NCBI RefSeq assembly: GCF_003583405.1
Contig: NZ_QXEC01000005.1
Coordinates: 1 to 64,000, forward strand
Direction: 5' to 3'
From: Micromonospora radicis
Lineage (GTDB): Bacteria; Actinomycetota; Actinomycetes; Mycobacteriales; Micromonosporaceae
DNA: 64,000 nt
Part shown: positions 1-10,553 of the stretch, piece by piece
How the letters are laid out: each line of letters opens with the position of its first letter
How positions within the stretch are numbered: the first letter of the stretch is position 1
The notes under the pieces: generated by a model
What the model was told of the DNA's origin: nothing
The model's input: the letters and a program-made list of their open reading frames with translations, nothing else
The model's database searches: none
Position numbers and translations under genes: made by a program

Positions 1-265
1 TCAAAATTTCAGGGTGAAATCACGCCTACCCGCGGGTCTGCCTCCGGCCAGCCGAACTGCGTCGTCGGCTAGCTAAGCTAGACCGGCACGGCCCGCACCC
101 GGCCCTCGGCGGGCCGACTCGTCGTCCCCGCACCGGACCGACGCTTCCCACCATCCGGACGGAGGGTGGGCCGGTAGCGCCCGAACAGCCAGGAATTCGG
201 ACAGGTCAGCCAGAATCGGCCGTTCGGCTGACGGCAATGCCCGCAGCGCGCGCAAGACTTTCGGA
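1..265. other. Left-edge non-coding stretch
   Basis: No gene can be supported here. A perfect inverted repeat, ATTTCA-ggg-TGAAAT, lies at 6-20 in an unusually AT-rich patch. The short reading frame on the minus strand of this stretch has no ribosome binding site and an implausible composition. The sequence just before 266 (AAGACT at 254-259) could be a weak -10 box for the next small gene. Confidence 0.5.
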
Positions 266-478
266 ATGCATCAGGGCTCCGGCTTCCTCACCACGCGTCA
301 GCGCCGCCTGGCATGGCTTGGCTTCCTCCTCGCCGCCGTCCAGGCACCCGTCTCCGCCAGGCTGGTCGAGGACAGCTCCTGGCTGTTCAGCCTCTGCGTC
401 GCGCTGATGGTCGCCACGGTGATCATCGCTGACGACGCCGCTCGGCGGCGCCCCGCCGACGCCCGCTCCTCGGACTGA
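266..478 (+). CDS. Small hypothetical membrane protein
   Basis: This is a 70-residue protein with two predicted membrane segments, roughly residues 14-32 (LAWLGFLLAAVQAPVSA) and 38-55 (SWLFSLCVALMVATVIIA), followed by a short charged tail with three arginines. I do not recognise a family. There is no good Shine-Dalgarno sequence; a weak AAGACT box six bases before the ATG would allow a leaderless transcript. It is read toward the next gene, which lies on the opposite strand and ends 12 bases away. It may be a real small membrane protein, but coding evidence is limited to the hydrophobic pattern. Confidence 0.4.
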   Translation: MHQGSGFLTTRQRRLAWLGFLLAAVQAPVSARLVEDSSWLFSLCVALMVATVIIADDAARRRPADARSSD

Positions 479-490
479 GGACGCCGCAGC

Positions 491-937
491 TCACAGCGGC
501 CCGCCCGGGCGGGCCTCGTGCCCGGGCCGGCCCCGGCTCCGGCGCCGTTCCTTCATCTCCGCCTCGTAGAGGTGACGCCGACCGCCCACCAGGTCGGTAC
601 GGGCCACCCGGTCGAGCTCCCGGAAGAGCGCGTAGTACCCGTCGTCGAAGTCCTCCACGATCTGGAACGTCCAGCGACCGGCGATGACGTTGCGCCCGAC
701 CAGTTCGTCGGCGATGCGGTCGGCGATGGCTTCGTGTCCCGCGGCCCGGAACATCCGCACCGCGTCGTCGAGCATCAGGTCGGCGTGGCCGATCAGCTGG
801 TGCAGCGAGTAGAGCTGGCCGCGGGCCCGCTCCACGCACTCCAGCGCCTCGCTGAGCTTGCCGAGCGCCGCCACCGTGTCGTCGGTCACCCCGGGGGGTC
901 GCCGGTGCCGCTCGTCGGGGCCGTCCGTGGTGTCCAT
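491..937 (-). CDS. Conserved hypothetical protein, 148 aa
   Basis: The ATG at 937 is preferred because GGGAGG lies seven bases upstream; longer in-frame versions add low-complexity Arg/Gly sequence. The protein is soluble and rich in helix-forming residues: an N-terminal half around ALGKLSEALECVERARGQLY and HADLMLDDAVRMF, then a conserved-looking block VGRNVIAGRWTFQIVEDFDDGYY and LVGGRRHLYEAEMKERR, ending in a basic tail. I cannot name the fold or role. From memory, similar proteins of the same size occur across actinomycetes, so this is probably a conserved family of unknown function. No operon partner is evident. Confidence 0.65.
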   Translation of the reverse strand: MDTTDGPDERHRRPPGVTDDTVAALGKLSEALECVERARGQLYSLHQLIGHADLMLDDAVRMFRAAGHEAIADRIADELVGRNVIAGRWTFQIVEDFDDGYYALFRELDRVARTDLVGGRRHLYEAEMKERRRSRGRPGHEARPGGPL

Positions 938-1101
938 TCGTGCCTCCCTGTACCGGCCGTGCCGGCTCCGGCGGTTCCCGCCTGCCCGGTCCGCACCGAC
1001 TCGGTCCGCTCGGTCAGTCCTCGGCCACCCGGCGGTGGATCCCCCGGCCAACCGTGCGGCCGAGGTCACGGGCGATACCGGTTGGACTAGATTCGTTCCC
1101 C

Positions 1102-1476
1102 ATGCGCGTGCCGCCGAACCAGGTCCCCACCGCCACCGCCGTCGACTCGACGCGAACCACGCTGGTGGCGCTCGCCAACGCCGTCGGCCTGGACGGGCTC
1201 GCCGCCGCCGCCGACCTGCCGGGCCTGCTCGCCGCGGTCGACCAGCATGCCGCCGCGGTACGGGACAGCCTGCGGGTCGGGCAGCGGCCGCTGAGCGCGG
1301 CGGCCCTCGCCGGCTACGCCGAGGGGATCCGCTCCGCTGCCGCTGAGCACGGCTGGCAACCGCCGGCCGCCCCGCTGGACTGGTCGGAGGCGGACTGGGT
1401 GCTGGTCCGACTGCTCGCGGTCTGCGCGCTCACCGCGACCCTGGACACGCCGGCCCCGCAGCCACCGCCGCTGTGA
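1102..1476 (+). CDS. Hypothetical protein, 124 aa
   Basis: The ATG at 1102 follows a TAGATT -10 box (1088-1093) by eight bases, which suggests a leaderless transcript; no ribosome binding site is seen. The protein is alanine- and leucine-rich and mainly helical (LVALANAVGLDGLAAAADL, DQHAAAVRDSLRVG), with a tryptophan-rich stretch (DWSEADWVLVRLLAV) and a proline-rich tail. No signal peptide, membrane segment or catalytic motif is visible. The family is not recognised. It runs convergently toward the channel-like gene on the other strand, 63 bases away. Confidence 0.55.
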   Translation: MRVPPNQVPTATAVDSTRTTLVALANAVGLDGLAAAADLPGLLAAVDQHAAAVRDSLRVGQRPLSAAALAGYAEGIRSAAAEHGWQPPAAPLDWSEADWVLVRLLAVCALTATLDTPAPQPPPL

Positions 1477-1539
1477 CGTGGAACGGGTGCCCGCCGACGG
1501 CGGACACCCGTTCTCTCCCCGACCCGGTCGGTGCCGACC

Positions 1540-2382
1540 TCACGGACGGAACTGCTGGGTCTCGTCACCGGCGGTGCCGGACTGGTACGTACCGCGGCCA
1601 CCGGCCATCGCCTGACCGCGCTCCGCGCCGGCCCGGTCGGCCATCTGCCGCTGCATGTCACCGCGACCGGCCTCGGCGCCCTGCCGCTGCTCACGCACGG
1701 CCCGCGACTCCTCGGCGATCCGGTTCAGCCAGCCTTCCCAGCGGTTCTGCATCGGGCGGACCAGACCACCGCCGACGCCGACGATCAGGATGCCGGCCAC
1801 CGTGGCGAGCACCGCGATCAGTACCGGCGTGGTCACGGTGGTGGCGATGCCCACCTGGTTCAGCGCCGCGATCACACCCAGCGCGATGACGAAGACCGCC
1901 GCCAGATCGGCCAGGACCTTGCCGTACGACAGCCCGCCCAGCGCACCGCTGACGATGTCCCGTACGGCGTTGGCGATCGCGAAGGCGATCACCACGATGA
2001 CGATCGCGACGAACGCGCGCGGCAGCCAGGACACCACGCCCGCGATCAGGTTGCTGATCGCGTTGGGCCCCCAGACGCCGAACGCGAACTGCAGCGTGAA
2101 CAGCAGCACGGCGTAGTACGCCAGCCTCGCCAGGATGTCACTGGCGTCGTACCTGGTTCGTTCCAACGCGCGTTTGATACCGCCCCGTTCGACCGCTCGG
2201 TCGAACCCCACCCGTTCCAGTGCCGCATCGACGATCTTGAGCACGGCTCTGGCGATGAGCCATCCGACCACCAGGATCGCGATGAACGCGATGGCCCTTG
2301 GTACGAACAGCAGCACCGACCTCCACATGTCGGCCACGGCGGTACCAATGTCGACCTGCCTGGCCGCGAGGGTTTCCGGCAT
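1540..2382 (-). CDS. Mechanosensitive-channel-like TM-helix repeat protein
   Basis: This 280-residue membrane protein has about five hydrophobic segments (near 22-47, 88-106, 110-137, 150-175 and 180-205). Two helices are similar to each other: one contains AFIAILVVGWLIARAV and the other AFVAIVIVVIAFAIANAV. That repeat is typical of the conserved TM-helix family linked to MscS-type channels. The amphipathic strand-rich MscS domain is not visible, so channel activity is inference. The last 60 residues are polar, Gln/Arg/Gly-rich and probably cytoplasmic. AGGAGG lies six bases before the ATG. A SigB-type promoter lies upstream (2418-2442), which fits an osmotic or general stress role. Confidence 0.75.
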   Translation of the reverse strand: MPETLAARQVDIGTAVADMWRSVLLFVPRAIAFIAILVVGWLIARAVLKIVDAALERVGFDRAVERGGIKRALERTRYDASDILARLAYYAVLLFTLQFAFGVWGPNAISNLIAGVVSWLPRAFVAIVIVVIAFAIANAVRDIVSGALGGLSYGKVLADLAAVFVIALGVIAALNQVGIATTVTTPVLIAVLATVAGILIVGVGGGLVRPMQNRWEGWLNRIAEESRAVREQRQGAEAGRGDMQRQMADRAGAERGQAMAGGRGTYQSGTAGDETQQFRP

Positions 2383-2417
2383 GATGTCCCTCCTGTCGCA
2401 TGGTCTGCCCGGCGCGC

Positions 2418-2442
2418 ATACCCCTTCGACCCGGTCACACGC
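2418..2442 (-). promoter_or_regulatory. Candidate SigB/SigF-type stress promoter
   Basis: Read on the minus strand, GCGT (2442-2439), a 15-base spacer and GGGTAT (2423-2418) match the GNNT-N(14-16)-GGGTA(C/T) pattern of actinobacterial SigB/SigF promoters. It lies 35 bases upstream of the channel-like gene. The -10 match is full; the -35 pattern is short, so chance cannot be excluded. Confidence 0.45.
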
Positions 2443-2570
2443 CGCGCCGGCCCCTTCGTTTTTCTCGACAGATCACTACAGAGCCCATCTGACCTGGCTT
2501 TATCGGGCCAAACGATCGACCGGACGCATGATCTAAAACACCGATCGAAGGGTCGGACTAGGCTGCTGTC

Positions 2571-4697
2571 ATGCCAGGAACGGTCGGCCGAGTCCCCACG
2601 CCAGCAGGCCCCGTCCCGGGCGCACGGGCGCCGGGGACCGCGGGTGTGGGCGGGCCGGACGAGTGGCACGGTACGCGGTTGGGCCCGCGGGAGTCCTGGG
2701 ACGTGGCGGTCCGGGCGGCCGTCGAGATCGTCCTCGCCTCGCCCGCGCCGATGGCCCTGCACCTCGGCGACGAGCTGTTGCTGATCTACAACGACGCCTA
2801 TGCCGAACTGATCGGCGACCGCCATCCGCGCGCCGTCGGGCAGCCCGCCGCCGAGGTCTTCGCCGAGGTCTGGCAGACCTCTGGGGTCGGTGACGTCGTC
2901 GAGCACACCTACCGCACCGGTGAGCCTTACCTGGAGCGGCAGGTCGCGTTGCCGTTGGGTCCGGCCGGCGAGCTGGACCAGGCGGTCTACCTGCGGGCCT
3001 GTTCGGCGGTCCGGGACAGCCGGGGCGACATCTGCGGGGTGCTCTCCGTGGTCGCCGAGACCAGCCCGGCCACCCGGCAGTTGCAGGAGCTCAGCGAGTT
3101 CGCCGCGGCGCTGTCCGGCACCCTCACCCTGGACGACGTGGCGCGGGTCGCGCTGCGCTACGCGCTCACCGCGTTCGACGCCGACCGGGTCACCTTCACC
3201 GTCGACGACGGCGGCAGCACCGGCGGCTGGCGGATGGTGCGGCGGATCCGGGGCGAACTGGTGGACGAGGCCGACGAGCGGCTGCCGCCGCTGTGGCGGC
3301 GCGGGCCGGCCGACTGGGCGGCACCGGCAGTACGCAGCGCCGGCAGCGGACGGGCCAGCTACACCGACGACGGGCAGCCGCTGCGCGACGTCGCCGCGGA
3401 CCGGCACGACGAGAAGATCCGCGCCCTGGCGGCGGTGCCGCTGCGGGCCTCCGCGGTCCGGGGCGCCCTGACCGTCGGCTACCGGTCCGCGCACGCCTGG
3501 TCCGCGCCGGAACGGGCGTTGCTGTCCGCCTCGGCCGAGTTGGTCGGGCAGGCCGCCGAGCGGGCCCGTCGCTTCGAGACCCAGCACGGCACCGCCCAAC
3601 TGCTGCAGCGCAGCATGTTGCCGGAGAACCTGCCGGGGCTGCCCCGGCTGCGCATCGCCGCCCGCTACGATCCGGGTGTCGACGGCAACGCGGCCGGCGG
3701 CGACTTCTACGACGCGTTCGTGCTGCCCACCGGCGAGCTGGGTGTGGTGCTCGGTGACGTCGCCGGACACGACGTGCAGGCCGCTGCCCGGATGGGCCAG
3801 GTCCGTGCCGCGCTGCGTGCGCTGGCCCTCAACGATCCCCGACCCGACCACGTCCTCGCTGGGCTCGACCACCTGGTCAGCAGCCTGGGCGCCGAGGCCG
3901 GCACGTACGAGCTGTTCGCCACCGTGGTCTTCGGCGTCATCGACGTCGACCGGGAACGGGTCACCCTGGCCAGCGCCGGACACCCGGCACCGTTGATCCG
4001 CCGCTGCTCGTCGGCGGGTGAGCCGAGAGCCGAGTATCTCCAGGTGCCGGCCGGCGCGCCGTTGGGCGTCGGCTACCGCCCCGCCACCAGCACCGTGGCG
4101 TTCCCGCCCGGGGACACGTTGCTGCTGTTCAGTGACGGCGTGGTGGAACGCCGACGGCAAGGGCTGTCGCACGGCCTGGCCCGCCTGGCGGAGTCGGTGG
4201 CCGCCGCGCACAGCGGCGACCCACGGGCGTTGTGCGCCGCCGCCACCGCCGCGGTGCCCGGTGCCACCGAGGACGACGTGGCCGTGCTGGCCGTCGAGTA
4301 CGCGCTACGACCGAGCCGATCGGCCCGGATGGAGGTGCCGGCCGAGCCGACCGCGCCGAGCCGGGTCCGACACTGGCTGACCGCCCAGCTCACCGAGTGG
4401 CGGGTGGCCGAGTCGGTGATCGGCGCGGCGGTGTTGTGCACCAGCGAGCTGACCACCAACGCGCTGCTGCACGCCGGGACGGCGGCCCGGGTGGAGATCG
4501 ACCTGAGCCCGGAACGGCTGCTCGTGTCGGTGGCCGACTCGGGTTCGCGCGGCACGGTCACCCGGGCCCGCACCGACACGCTGAGCAGCCGGGGCCGCGG
4601 GTTGGGCCTGATCGAAGAGCTGAGCGACGCCTGGGGCACCGACCCGACCGTGCGCGGTTCGACGGTCTGGTTCGAGATCCTCACTCCGCCGGAGTAA
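2571..4697 (+). CDS. PAS-GAF-SpoIIE phosphatase with C-terminal anti-sigma-type kinase domain
   Basis: This 708-residue cytoplasmic protein has four parts. A PAS-like sensor lies at about 45-165 (LLIYNDAYAELIGDRHP), a GAF-like domain at about 170-345, and a PP2C/SpoIIE serine phosphatase at about 350-570. The phosphatase has metal-binding motifs AAGGDFYDAF near 373, VLGDVAGHD and LLLFSDGVVERR near 517. A GHKL ATPase domain of the RsbW type follows at about 580-708 (SELTTNALLHAG near 625, GRGLGLIEELSDAWG near 673). Such fusions control anti-anti-sigma factors by phosphorylation and dephosphorylation. A TAGGCT box (2559-2564) six bases before the ATG suggests a leaderless transcript. The SigB/SigF-type sigma gene at 11.6 kb is a possible downstream target, but no anti-sigma antagonist is in the window. 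Confidence 0.9.
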   Translation: MPGTVGRVPTPAGPVPGARAPGTAGVGGPDEWHGTRLGPRESWDVAVRAAVEIVLASPAPMALHLGDELLLIYNDAYAELIGDRHPRAVGQPAAEVFAEVWQTSGVGDVVEHTYRTGEPYLERQVALPLGPAGELDQAVYLRACSAVRDSRGDICGVLSVVAETSPATRQLQELSEFAAALSGTLTLDDVARVALRYALTAFDADRVTFTVDDGGSTGGWRMVRRIRGELVDEADERLPPLWRRGPADWAAPAVRSAGSGRASYTDDGQPLRDVAADRHDEKIRALAAVPLRASAVRGALTVGYRSAHAWSAPERALLSASAELVGQAAERARRFETQHGTAQLLQRSMLPENLPGLPRLRIAARYDPGVDGNAAGGDFYDAFVLPTGELGVVLGDVAGHDVQAAARMGQVRAALRALALNDPRPDHVLAGLDHLVSSLGAEAGTYELFATVVFGVIDVDRERVTLASAGHPAPLIRRCSSAGEPRAEYLQVPAGAPLGVGYRPATSTVAFPPGDTLLLFSDGVVERRRQGLSHGLARLAESVAAAHSGDPRALCAAATAAVPGATEDDVAVLAVEYALRPSRSARMEVPAEPTAPSRVRHWLTAQLTEWRVAESVIGAAVLCTSELTTNALLHAGTAARVEIDLSPERLLVSVADSGSRGTVTRARTDTLSSRGRGLGLIEELSDAWGTDPTVRGSTVWFEILTPPE

Positions 4698-4740
4698 CGC
4701 CGACCGGGCGGACCCCCGGCGGGCTCCCCCGTTCCGGGAG

Positions 4741-7235
<2,495 letters not shown>

Positions 7236-7250
7236 TCGTCCGATCCGCGC

Positions 7251-7275
7251 CGGTGGGCCCCTTCGTGGCCCACCG
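7251..7275 (+). terminator. Stem-loop terminator after GH6
   Basis: Perfect 9-base arms CGGTGGGCC and GGCCCACCG with a 7-base loop lie 16 bases after the GH6 stop codon. No U-tract follows, as is common in this group. Confidence 0.5.
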
Positions 7276-7312
7276 TCGCACCGTTCGCCGCCCGGTCGGC
7301 CGGCCCGGCCGC

Positions 7313-7337
7313 GTTACCGCTGGCCGCGGACGGGAAC
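7313..7337 (+). promoter_or_regulatory. Weak SigB/SigF-type promoter candidate
   Basis: GTTA (7313-7316), a 15-base spacer and GGGAAC (7332-7337) resemble the stress-sigma pattern GTTT-N(14-16)-GGGTA/GGGAAT, with a mismatch in each box. It precedes a general-stress-family gene, which is why it is noted. Confidence 0.3.
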
Positions 7338-7363
7338 GCGAAAGCCGACGAAGGAGGAGACCC

Positions 7364-7951
7364 ATGAGCACACAGTCGAGTCCCTCGGCATGGCAGCCCG
7401 GTGTGACCGGCGGCGGCACCCTTCCATCGGGCCCGGGTGGCCGCACCGCGGCCCCCAGCGGTGACGGGCACGGCCCACCGGTCGGTGCGCCCACCGTGAC
7501 GCTCGGCGCGTACCCGGACTATCCGTCCGCCCAGCGGGTGGTGGACTATCTGGCCGACAACCGGTTCCCGGTGGAACGTACCGCCATCATCGGTACCGAC
7601 CTGACCCTGGTGGAGACCGTGTTGGGCCGGCTGACCACCGGTCGCGCGACGCTGATCGGTGCCGGTACGGGCGCCTGGTTCGGACTGTTCATCGGGCTGC
7701 TGTTCGGCATCTTCACCATCGGCAACTGGATCGCGGTGATCCTGGCCGGGCTGGTCATCGGCGCCATCTGGGGCGCGGTGTTCGGCGCGGTGGCGCACGC
7801 CATGACGGGCGGCCAGCGGGACTTCACCTCCGCCAGTTCGCTGCGCGCCAACCAGTACGCGGTGACGGTCGAGGCGGACGCGGCCGACCAGGCCCGACAA
7901 CTGCTGGGCCGGCTGCACCTGGGCGGCCGTACGCCGCAGACCGCGGGCTGA
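7364..7951 (+). CDS. General stress protein (YflT-like domain) with glycine-zipper membrane region
   Basis: AAGGAGGAG immediately upstream fixes the ATG at 7364. The 195-residue protein has a disordered Gly/Pro/Ser-rich N-terminus (1-45). An alpha/beta domain around 46-90 (LGAYPDYPSAQRVVDYLADN, VERTAIIGTDL) resembles the heat-induced stress protein YflT domain. A glycine-rich hydrophobic hairpin follows at about 100-145 (WFGLFIGLLFGIF, VILAGLVIGAIWGAVFGAVAH), and a short C-terminal domain ends the protein. Related proteins belong to general-stress regulons; the exact role is unknown. It is monocistronic and followed by a strong stem-loop. Confidence 0.75.
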   Translation: MSTQSSPSAWQPGVTGGGTLPSGPGGRTAAPSGDGHGPPVGAPTVTLGAYPDYPSAQRVVDYLADNRFPVERTAIIGTDLTLVETVLGRLTTGRATLIGAGTGAWFGLFIGLLFGIFTIGNWIAVILAGLVIGAIWGAVFGAVAHAMTGGQRDFTSASSLRANQYAVTVEADAADQARQLLGRLHLGGRTPQTAG

Positions 7952-7984
7952 GCGACCGACGCGGGGGCAGCCCCGCGTCCGGAC

Positions 7985-8017
7985 GGGAAGCCGTCGGCCG
8001 ATGGCCGGCGGCTTCCC
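7985..8017. terminator. Bidirectional stem-loop terminator
   Basis: Arms of 15 bases (GGGAAGCCGTCGGCC and GGCCGGCGGCTTCCC, one mismatch) with a GAT loop lie between the convergent stress-protein and GNAT genes. Confidence 0.65.
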
Positions 8018-8072
8018 CCGTCGGCCCGTGCCCAGCGGCCGACCCGACGCGACCCGCCCGGCCACCGCGCGG

Positions 8073-8594
8073 TCAGTCGGTGGCCAGGCGGGCGTGCAGG
8101 TGTTCGTCGTGGCGGCGCCCGTCGCCGTACCGGTGTGACTGTCGCAGGGTGCCCTCGGCCGGGTAGCCGGCCCGCTGCGCGACCCGGCAGGAAGCCACGT
8201 TGGCCACCGCGTGGCACAGCTCGATCCGTTCGATCCCGAGGTCGGCGAAGGCCCACGCGGTGAGCCGGCTGACCGCCGCCGAGGCGAGCCCGCGGCCACG
8301 CGCCGCGGGCACCGTCCAGTACCCGATCGAGGCGTCGCCCTGGTGGATGCGGTGCAGCGACACCGAGCCGAGCAGCGCCGCCGGGTCGTCCGGATCGGCG
8401 ATGGCCAGGCAGACGTGGTCGCCGGCCGACCAGTCGGCGCGCCGCCGCACCCAGCGCCGGGCGGCGGCCAGGTCGAGACCCTCGCCCTGCGGGTTCCACA
8501 GGGCGATGGCGGGGTCGCCGAAGGCGTCGAGCGCGGCGGGGGCGTCGGCGTCACGCCACCCACGCAACAGCAGGCCCGGGCCGGTCAGTTCCAC
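8073..8594 (-). CDS. GNAT acetyltransferase, RimJ/RimL type
   Basis: This is a 173-residue N-acetyltransferase of the GNAT superfamily (Acetyltransf_3 subgroup), which moves acetyl from acetyl-CoA to an amine. It starts with the typical strand GPGLLLRGWRDADAPAALDA. It contains GSVSLHRIHQGDASIGYWTVPAARGRGLAS, which includes the acetyl-CoA P-loop pattern RGRGLA, and ends with ANVASCRVAQRAGYPAEGTLR, the NxxS/xxxxGF-like motif of ribosomal-protein and small-molecule acetylases. The target is unknown. The GTG start has no ribosome binding site; a CAGACT box seven bases upstream hints at a leaderless message. It converges with the stress-protein gene and is divergent from the MarR gene. Confidence 0.85.
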   Translation of the reverse strand: MELTGPGLLLRGWRDADAPAALDAFGDPAIALWNPQGEGLDLAAARRWVRRRADWSAGDHVCLAIADPDDPAALLGSVSLHRIHQGDASIGYWTVPAARGRGLASAAVSRLTAWAFADLGIERIELCHAVANVASCRVAQRAGYPAEGTLRQSHRYGDGRRHDEHLHARLATD

Positions 8595-8729
8595 GCGGGG
8601 CAGTCTGGCACACCGGCCGCAGCCGCGCGGTAGCCCTGCCCGGACTCCCCTCCCAGGAAACTAGTTCAAACCTTCATCACCGAAGCTGACCGGCGCTGTT
8701 ACTGCCGATGCGGCCGACATCCGGAGCAG

Positions 8730-8759
8730 TTGTTCAAATTTTTAATACTGTGCTACGGT
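8730..8759 (+). promoter_or_regulatory. marR-pirin operon promoter
   Basis: TTGTTC (8730-8735), an 18-base spacer and TACGGT (8754-8759) lie in an AT-rich island. The ATG at 8766 begins six bases after the -10 box, so the transcript is probably leaderless. The heptamer GTTCAAA occurs here (8732-8738) and again at 8664-8670 and may be part of the MarR binding region. Confidence 0.6.
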
Positions 8760-8765
8760 GGGGCC

Positions 8766-9242
8766 ATGACCGAGAGCCTGGACCACGCCCGCCTGACCGC
8801 CTGGCGGGCGTACATCGAGGCCAGCCAGCGATTGTTCACCCGGCTGGAGGACGACCTTCGGGCCGCCAGCGGGCTGAGCTTCGCCGACTACCACGTCCTG
8901 GTGCTGCTCTCCGAGGCACCAGGGCAACGGCTGCGGATGGGCGAGCTGGCCGACCGGCTGGTCTTCTCACCCAGCCGGCTGACGTACCAGGTCTCGTCGA
9001 TGCAGCGGCGTGGCCTGGTGGCCCGGCAGCCCTGTCCGCAGGACGGCCGGGGCAGCGAGGCGGTGCTCACCGCCGCCGGGCTGATGGCCCTGCGCGAGGC
9101 CGCCCCGCACCACCTGCACTCGGTACGCACCCAGCTGATGGACGACCTCGACGACGCCGAGATCGCCTGCCTGACCAGGATCTTCACCCGACTCGGCCGG
9201 CGGCTGCAGGGAACCGTCGACGCCACCCTGAGCAACAGTTGA
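8766..9242 (+). CDS. MarR-family transcriptional regulator
   Basis: This 158-residue protein has the winged-helix core of MarR regulators: LSFADYHVLVLLSEAPGQRL, MGELADRLVFSPSRLTYQVSSMQRRG as the recognition region, and the wing GLVARQPCPQDGRGSEAVLTAAG. Helices at both ends form the dimer interface. MarR proteins usually repress their own operon and release DNA on binding phenolic or oxidised ligands. The pirin gene follows after 11 bases, so the two are co-transcribed, and the regulator probably controls the pirin in response to aromatic or oxidative signals. Cysteines in the wing (RQPCPQD) could be redox-sensing, but that is speculation. Confidence 0.9.
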   Translation: MTESLDHARLTAWRAYIEASQRLFTRLEDDLRAASGLSFADYHVLVLLSEAPGQRLRMGELADRLVFSPSRLTYQVSSMQRRGLVARQPCPQDGRGSEAVLTAAGLMALREAAPHHLHSVRTQLMDDLDDAEIACLTRIFTRLGRRLQGTVDATLSNS

Positions 9243-9253
9243 AGGAGCTTGCG

Positions 9254-10243
9254 ATGCCCGCCATCACCGTCGACAACGTCCTCGTCCTACCCCGACTGCC
9301 CAAGCTGGACGAGTCCACCACAGTCATCCGGCCGGTCCGGCGGCTGACCACCGCGCCGTCCGGCTTCGAGGGCGAGGGCTTCCCGGTGCGCCGGGCCTTC
9401 GCCGGGGTGCCGACCACTGAACTCGACCCCTTCCTCCACCTCGACCAGATGGGCGAGGTGGACTACGCGCCGGGTGAGCCGAAGGGCACCAGCTGGCACC
9501 CGCACCGGGGCTTCGAGACCGTCACGTACATCATCGACGGGATCTTCGACCACCAGGACAGCCATGGTGGCGGCGGCACCATCACCAACGGCGACACCCA
9601 GTGGATGACCGCCGGCAGTGGCCTGCTGCACATCGAGGCGCCGCCGGAGCACCTGGTGGTCAGCGGTGGGCTGTTCCACGGCACGCAGCTCTGGGTCAAC
9701 CTGCCGAAGGTGGCCAAGATGACCCCACCGAAGTACCAGGACATCCGGGGCAACCAGGCGGCGCTGCTCACCACCCCGGACGGTGGCGCGCTGGTCCGGG
9801 TGATCGCCGGTGAGATCGCCGGGCACTCGGGGCCGGGCTCGACGTACACCCCGATCACGGTCACCCACGTGACCGTGCAGCCCGGCGCGCAGGTCGACCT
9901 GCCCTGGCGTCCCGACTTCAACGCCCTGGTCTACGTGCTGGGCGGTCGCGGCACGGTCGGCTCGAACGGCCGTGGCGTCAAGACCGGACAACTCGCCGTA
10001 CACGGTCCGGGCGACGCCCTGCGTTTCCGGGCCAACGCCCGACAGGACAGCCGCACCCCGGCGCTGGACCTCTACATCATGGGCGGGCAGCCGATCCGCG
10101 AGCCGGTGGCGCAGTACGGCCCGTTCGTGATGAACAGCCGCGACGAGCTGATCCAGGCCTTCGAGGACTACCAGGCCGGTCGGCTCGGGGTCATCCCGGC
10201 GGAGCGGGTGCCGCACACCGACGGCCAGGGCGACCGCCCCTGA
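9254..10243 (+). CDS. Pirin family protein
   Basis: This 329-residue bicupin starts at an ATG preceded by GAAGGAG. The N-terminal cupin carries the pirin metal site: FLHLDQMGEVDY, then WHPHRGFETVTYIIDG (two metal-ligand His), and SGLLHIEAPPE. The C-terminal half holds a second, degenerate cupin (VDLPWRPDFNALVYVLGG) and the family signature LDLYIMGGQPIREPVAQYGPFVMN. Bacterial pirins bind Fe(II) or Zn and some oxidise quercetin. The pairing with a MarR regulator suggests an inducible response to quinones, flavonoids or oxidative stress; the substrate is not known. Confidence 0.92.
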   Translation: MPAITVDNVLVLPRLPKLDESTTVIRPVRRLTTAPSGFEGEGFPVRRAFAGVPTTELDPFLHLDQMGEVDYAPGEPKGTSWHPHRGFETVTYIIDGIFDHQDSHGGGGTITNGDTQWMTAGSGLLHIEAPPEHLVVSGGLFHGTQLWVNLPKVAKMTPPKYQDIRGNQAALLTTPDGGALVRVIAGEIAGHSGPGSTYTPITVTHVTVQPGAQVDLPWRPDFNALVYVLGGRGTVGSNGRGVKTGQLAVHGPGDALRFRANARQDSRTPALDLYIMGGQPIREPVAQYGPFVMNSRDELIQAFEDYQAGRLGVIPAERVPHTDGQGDRP

Positions 10244-10260
10244 TCGACGGCGACCATGCC

Positions 10261-10297
10261 CGAGCGGGCGCCCCGGTGCGACCGGGGCGCCCGCTCG
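10261..10297. terminator. Strong bidirectional terminator hairpin
   Basis: A perfect inverted repeat has 17-base arms (10261-10277 and 10281-10297) and a GCG loop. It lies between the pirin gene and a convergent small gene, five bases from that gene's stop. Confidence 0.8.
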
Positions 10298-10302
10298 ACG
10301 GG

Positions 10303-10431
10303 TCAGGACACCGCGAAGATGCCGGCCACACCCAGCAGGACCATCACCAGTACGGCCAACAGCGCACCCCGCTCGCTCTCCACCGCCTGCTCGCGGTGCT
10401 CGGTCACGGCGCTCGTCGTCTCGCCGGGCAT
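10303..10431 (-). CDS. Small single-span membrane protein, 42 aa
   Basis: This short gene encodes a soluble, acidic N-terminus (TSAVTEHREQAVESERG) and one C-terminal membrane helix (ALLAVLVMVLLGVAGIFAVS). Three signals support it together. AGGAGG lies seven bases before the ATG. A near-perfect SigB/SigF-type promoter lies 48-71 bases upstream. A strong hairpin follows the stop. The function is unknown; size and topology fit a stress-induced membrane peptide. It is too short for most automatic gene calling. Confidence 0.75.
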   Translation of the reverse strand: MPGETTSAVTEHREQAVESERGALLAVLVMVLLGVAGIFAVS

Positions 10432-10478
10432 GGTGAGGCCTCCTCGCTGAAGGGGTAGGTTGCCGATCCGGCAGTGGG

Positions 10479-10502
10479 TTACCCCTCAGCGTCGGCCGAA
10501 AC
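10479..10502 (-). promoter_or_regulatory. SigB/SigF-type stress promoter of the 42-aa membrane protein
   Basis: Read on the minus strand, GTTT (10502-10499), a 14-base spacer and GGGTAA (10484-10479) match the stress-sigma consensus GTTT-N(14-16)-GGGTA completely. It is the best such match I found in the window. Confidence 0.7.
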
Positions 10503-10553
10503 CTCGCCGATCCTGTGATCTGCCGGGCAGAACGCGGCCCGGGCGGAACCCGG

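Noticed and set aside
73..255. 60-residue frame on the minus strand at the left edge
   Set aside because: No ribosome site, no promoter, low-complexity composition and no recognisable family.
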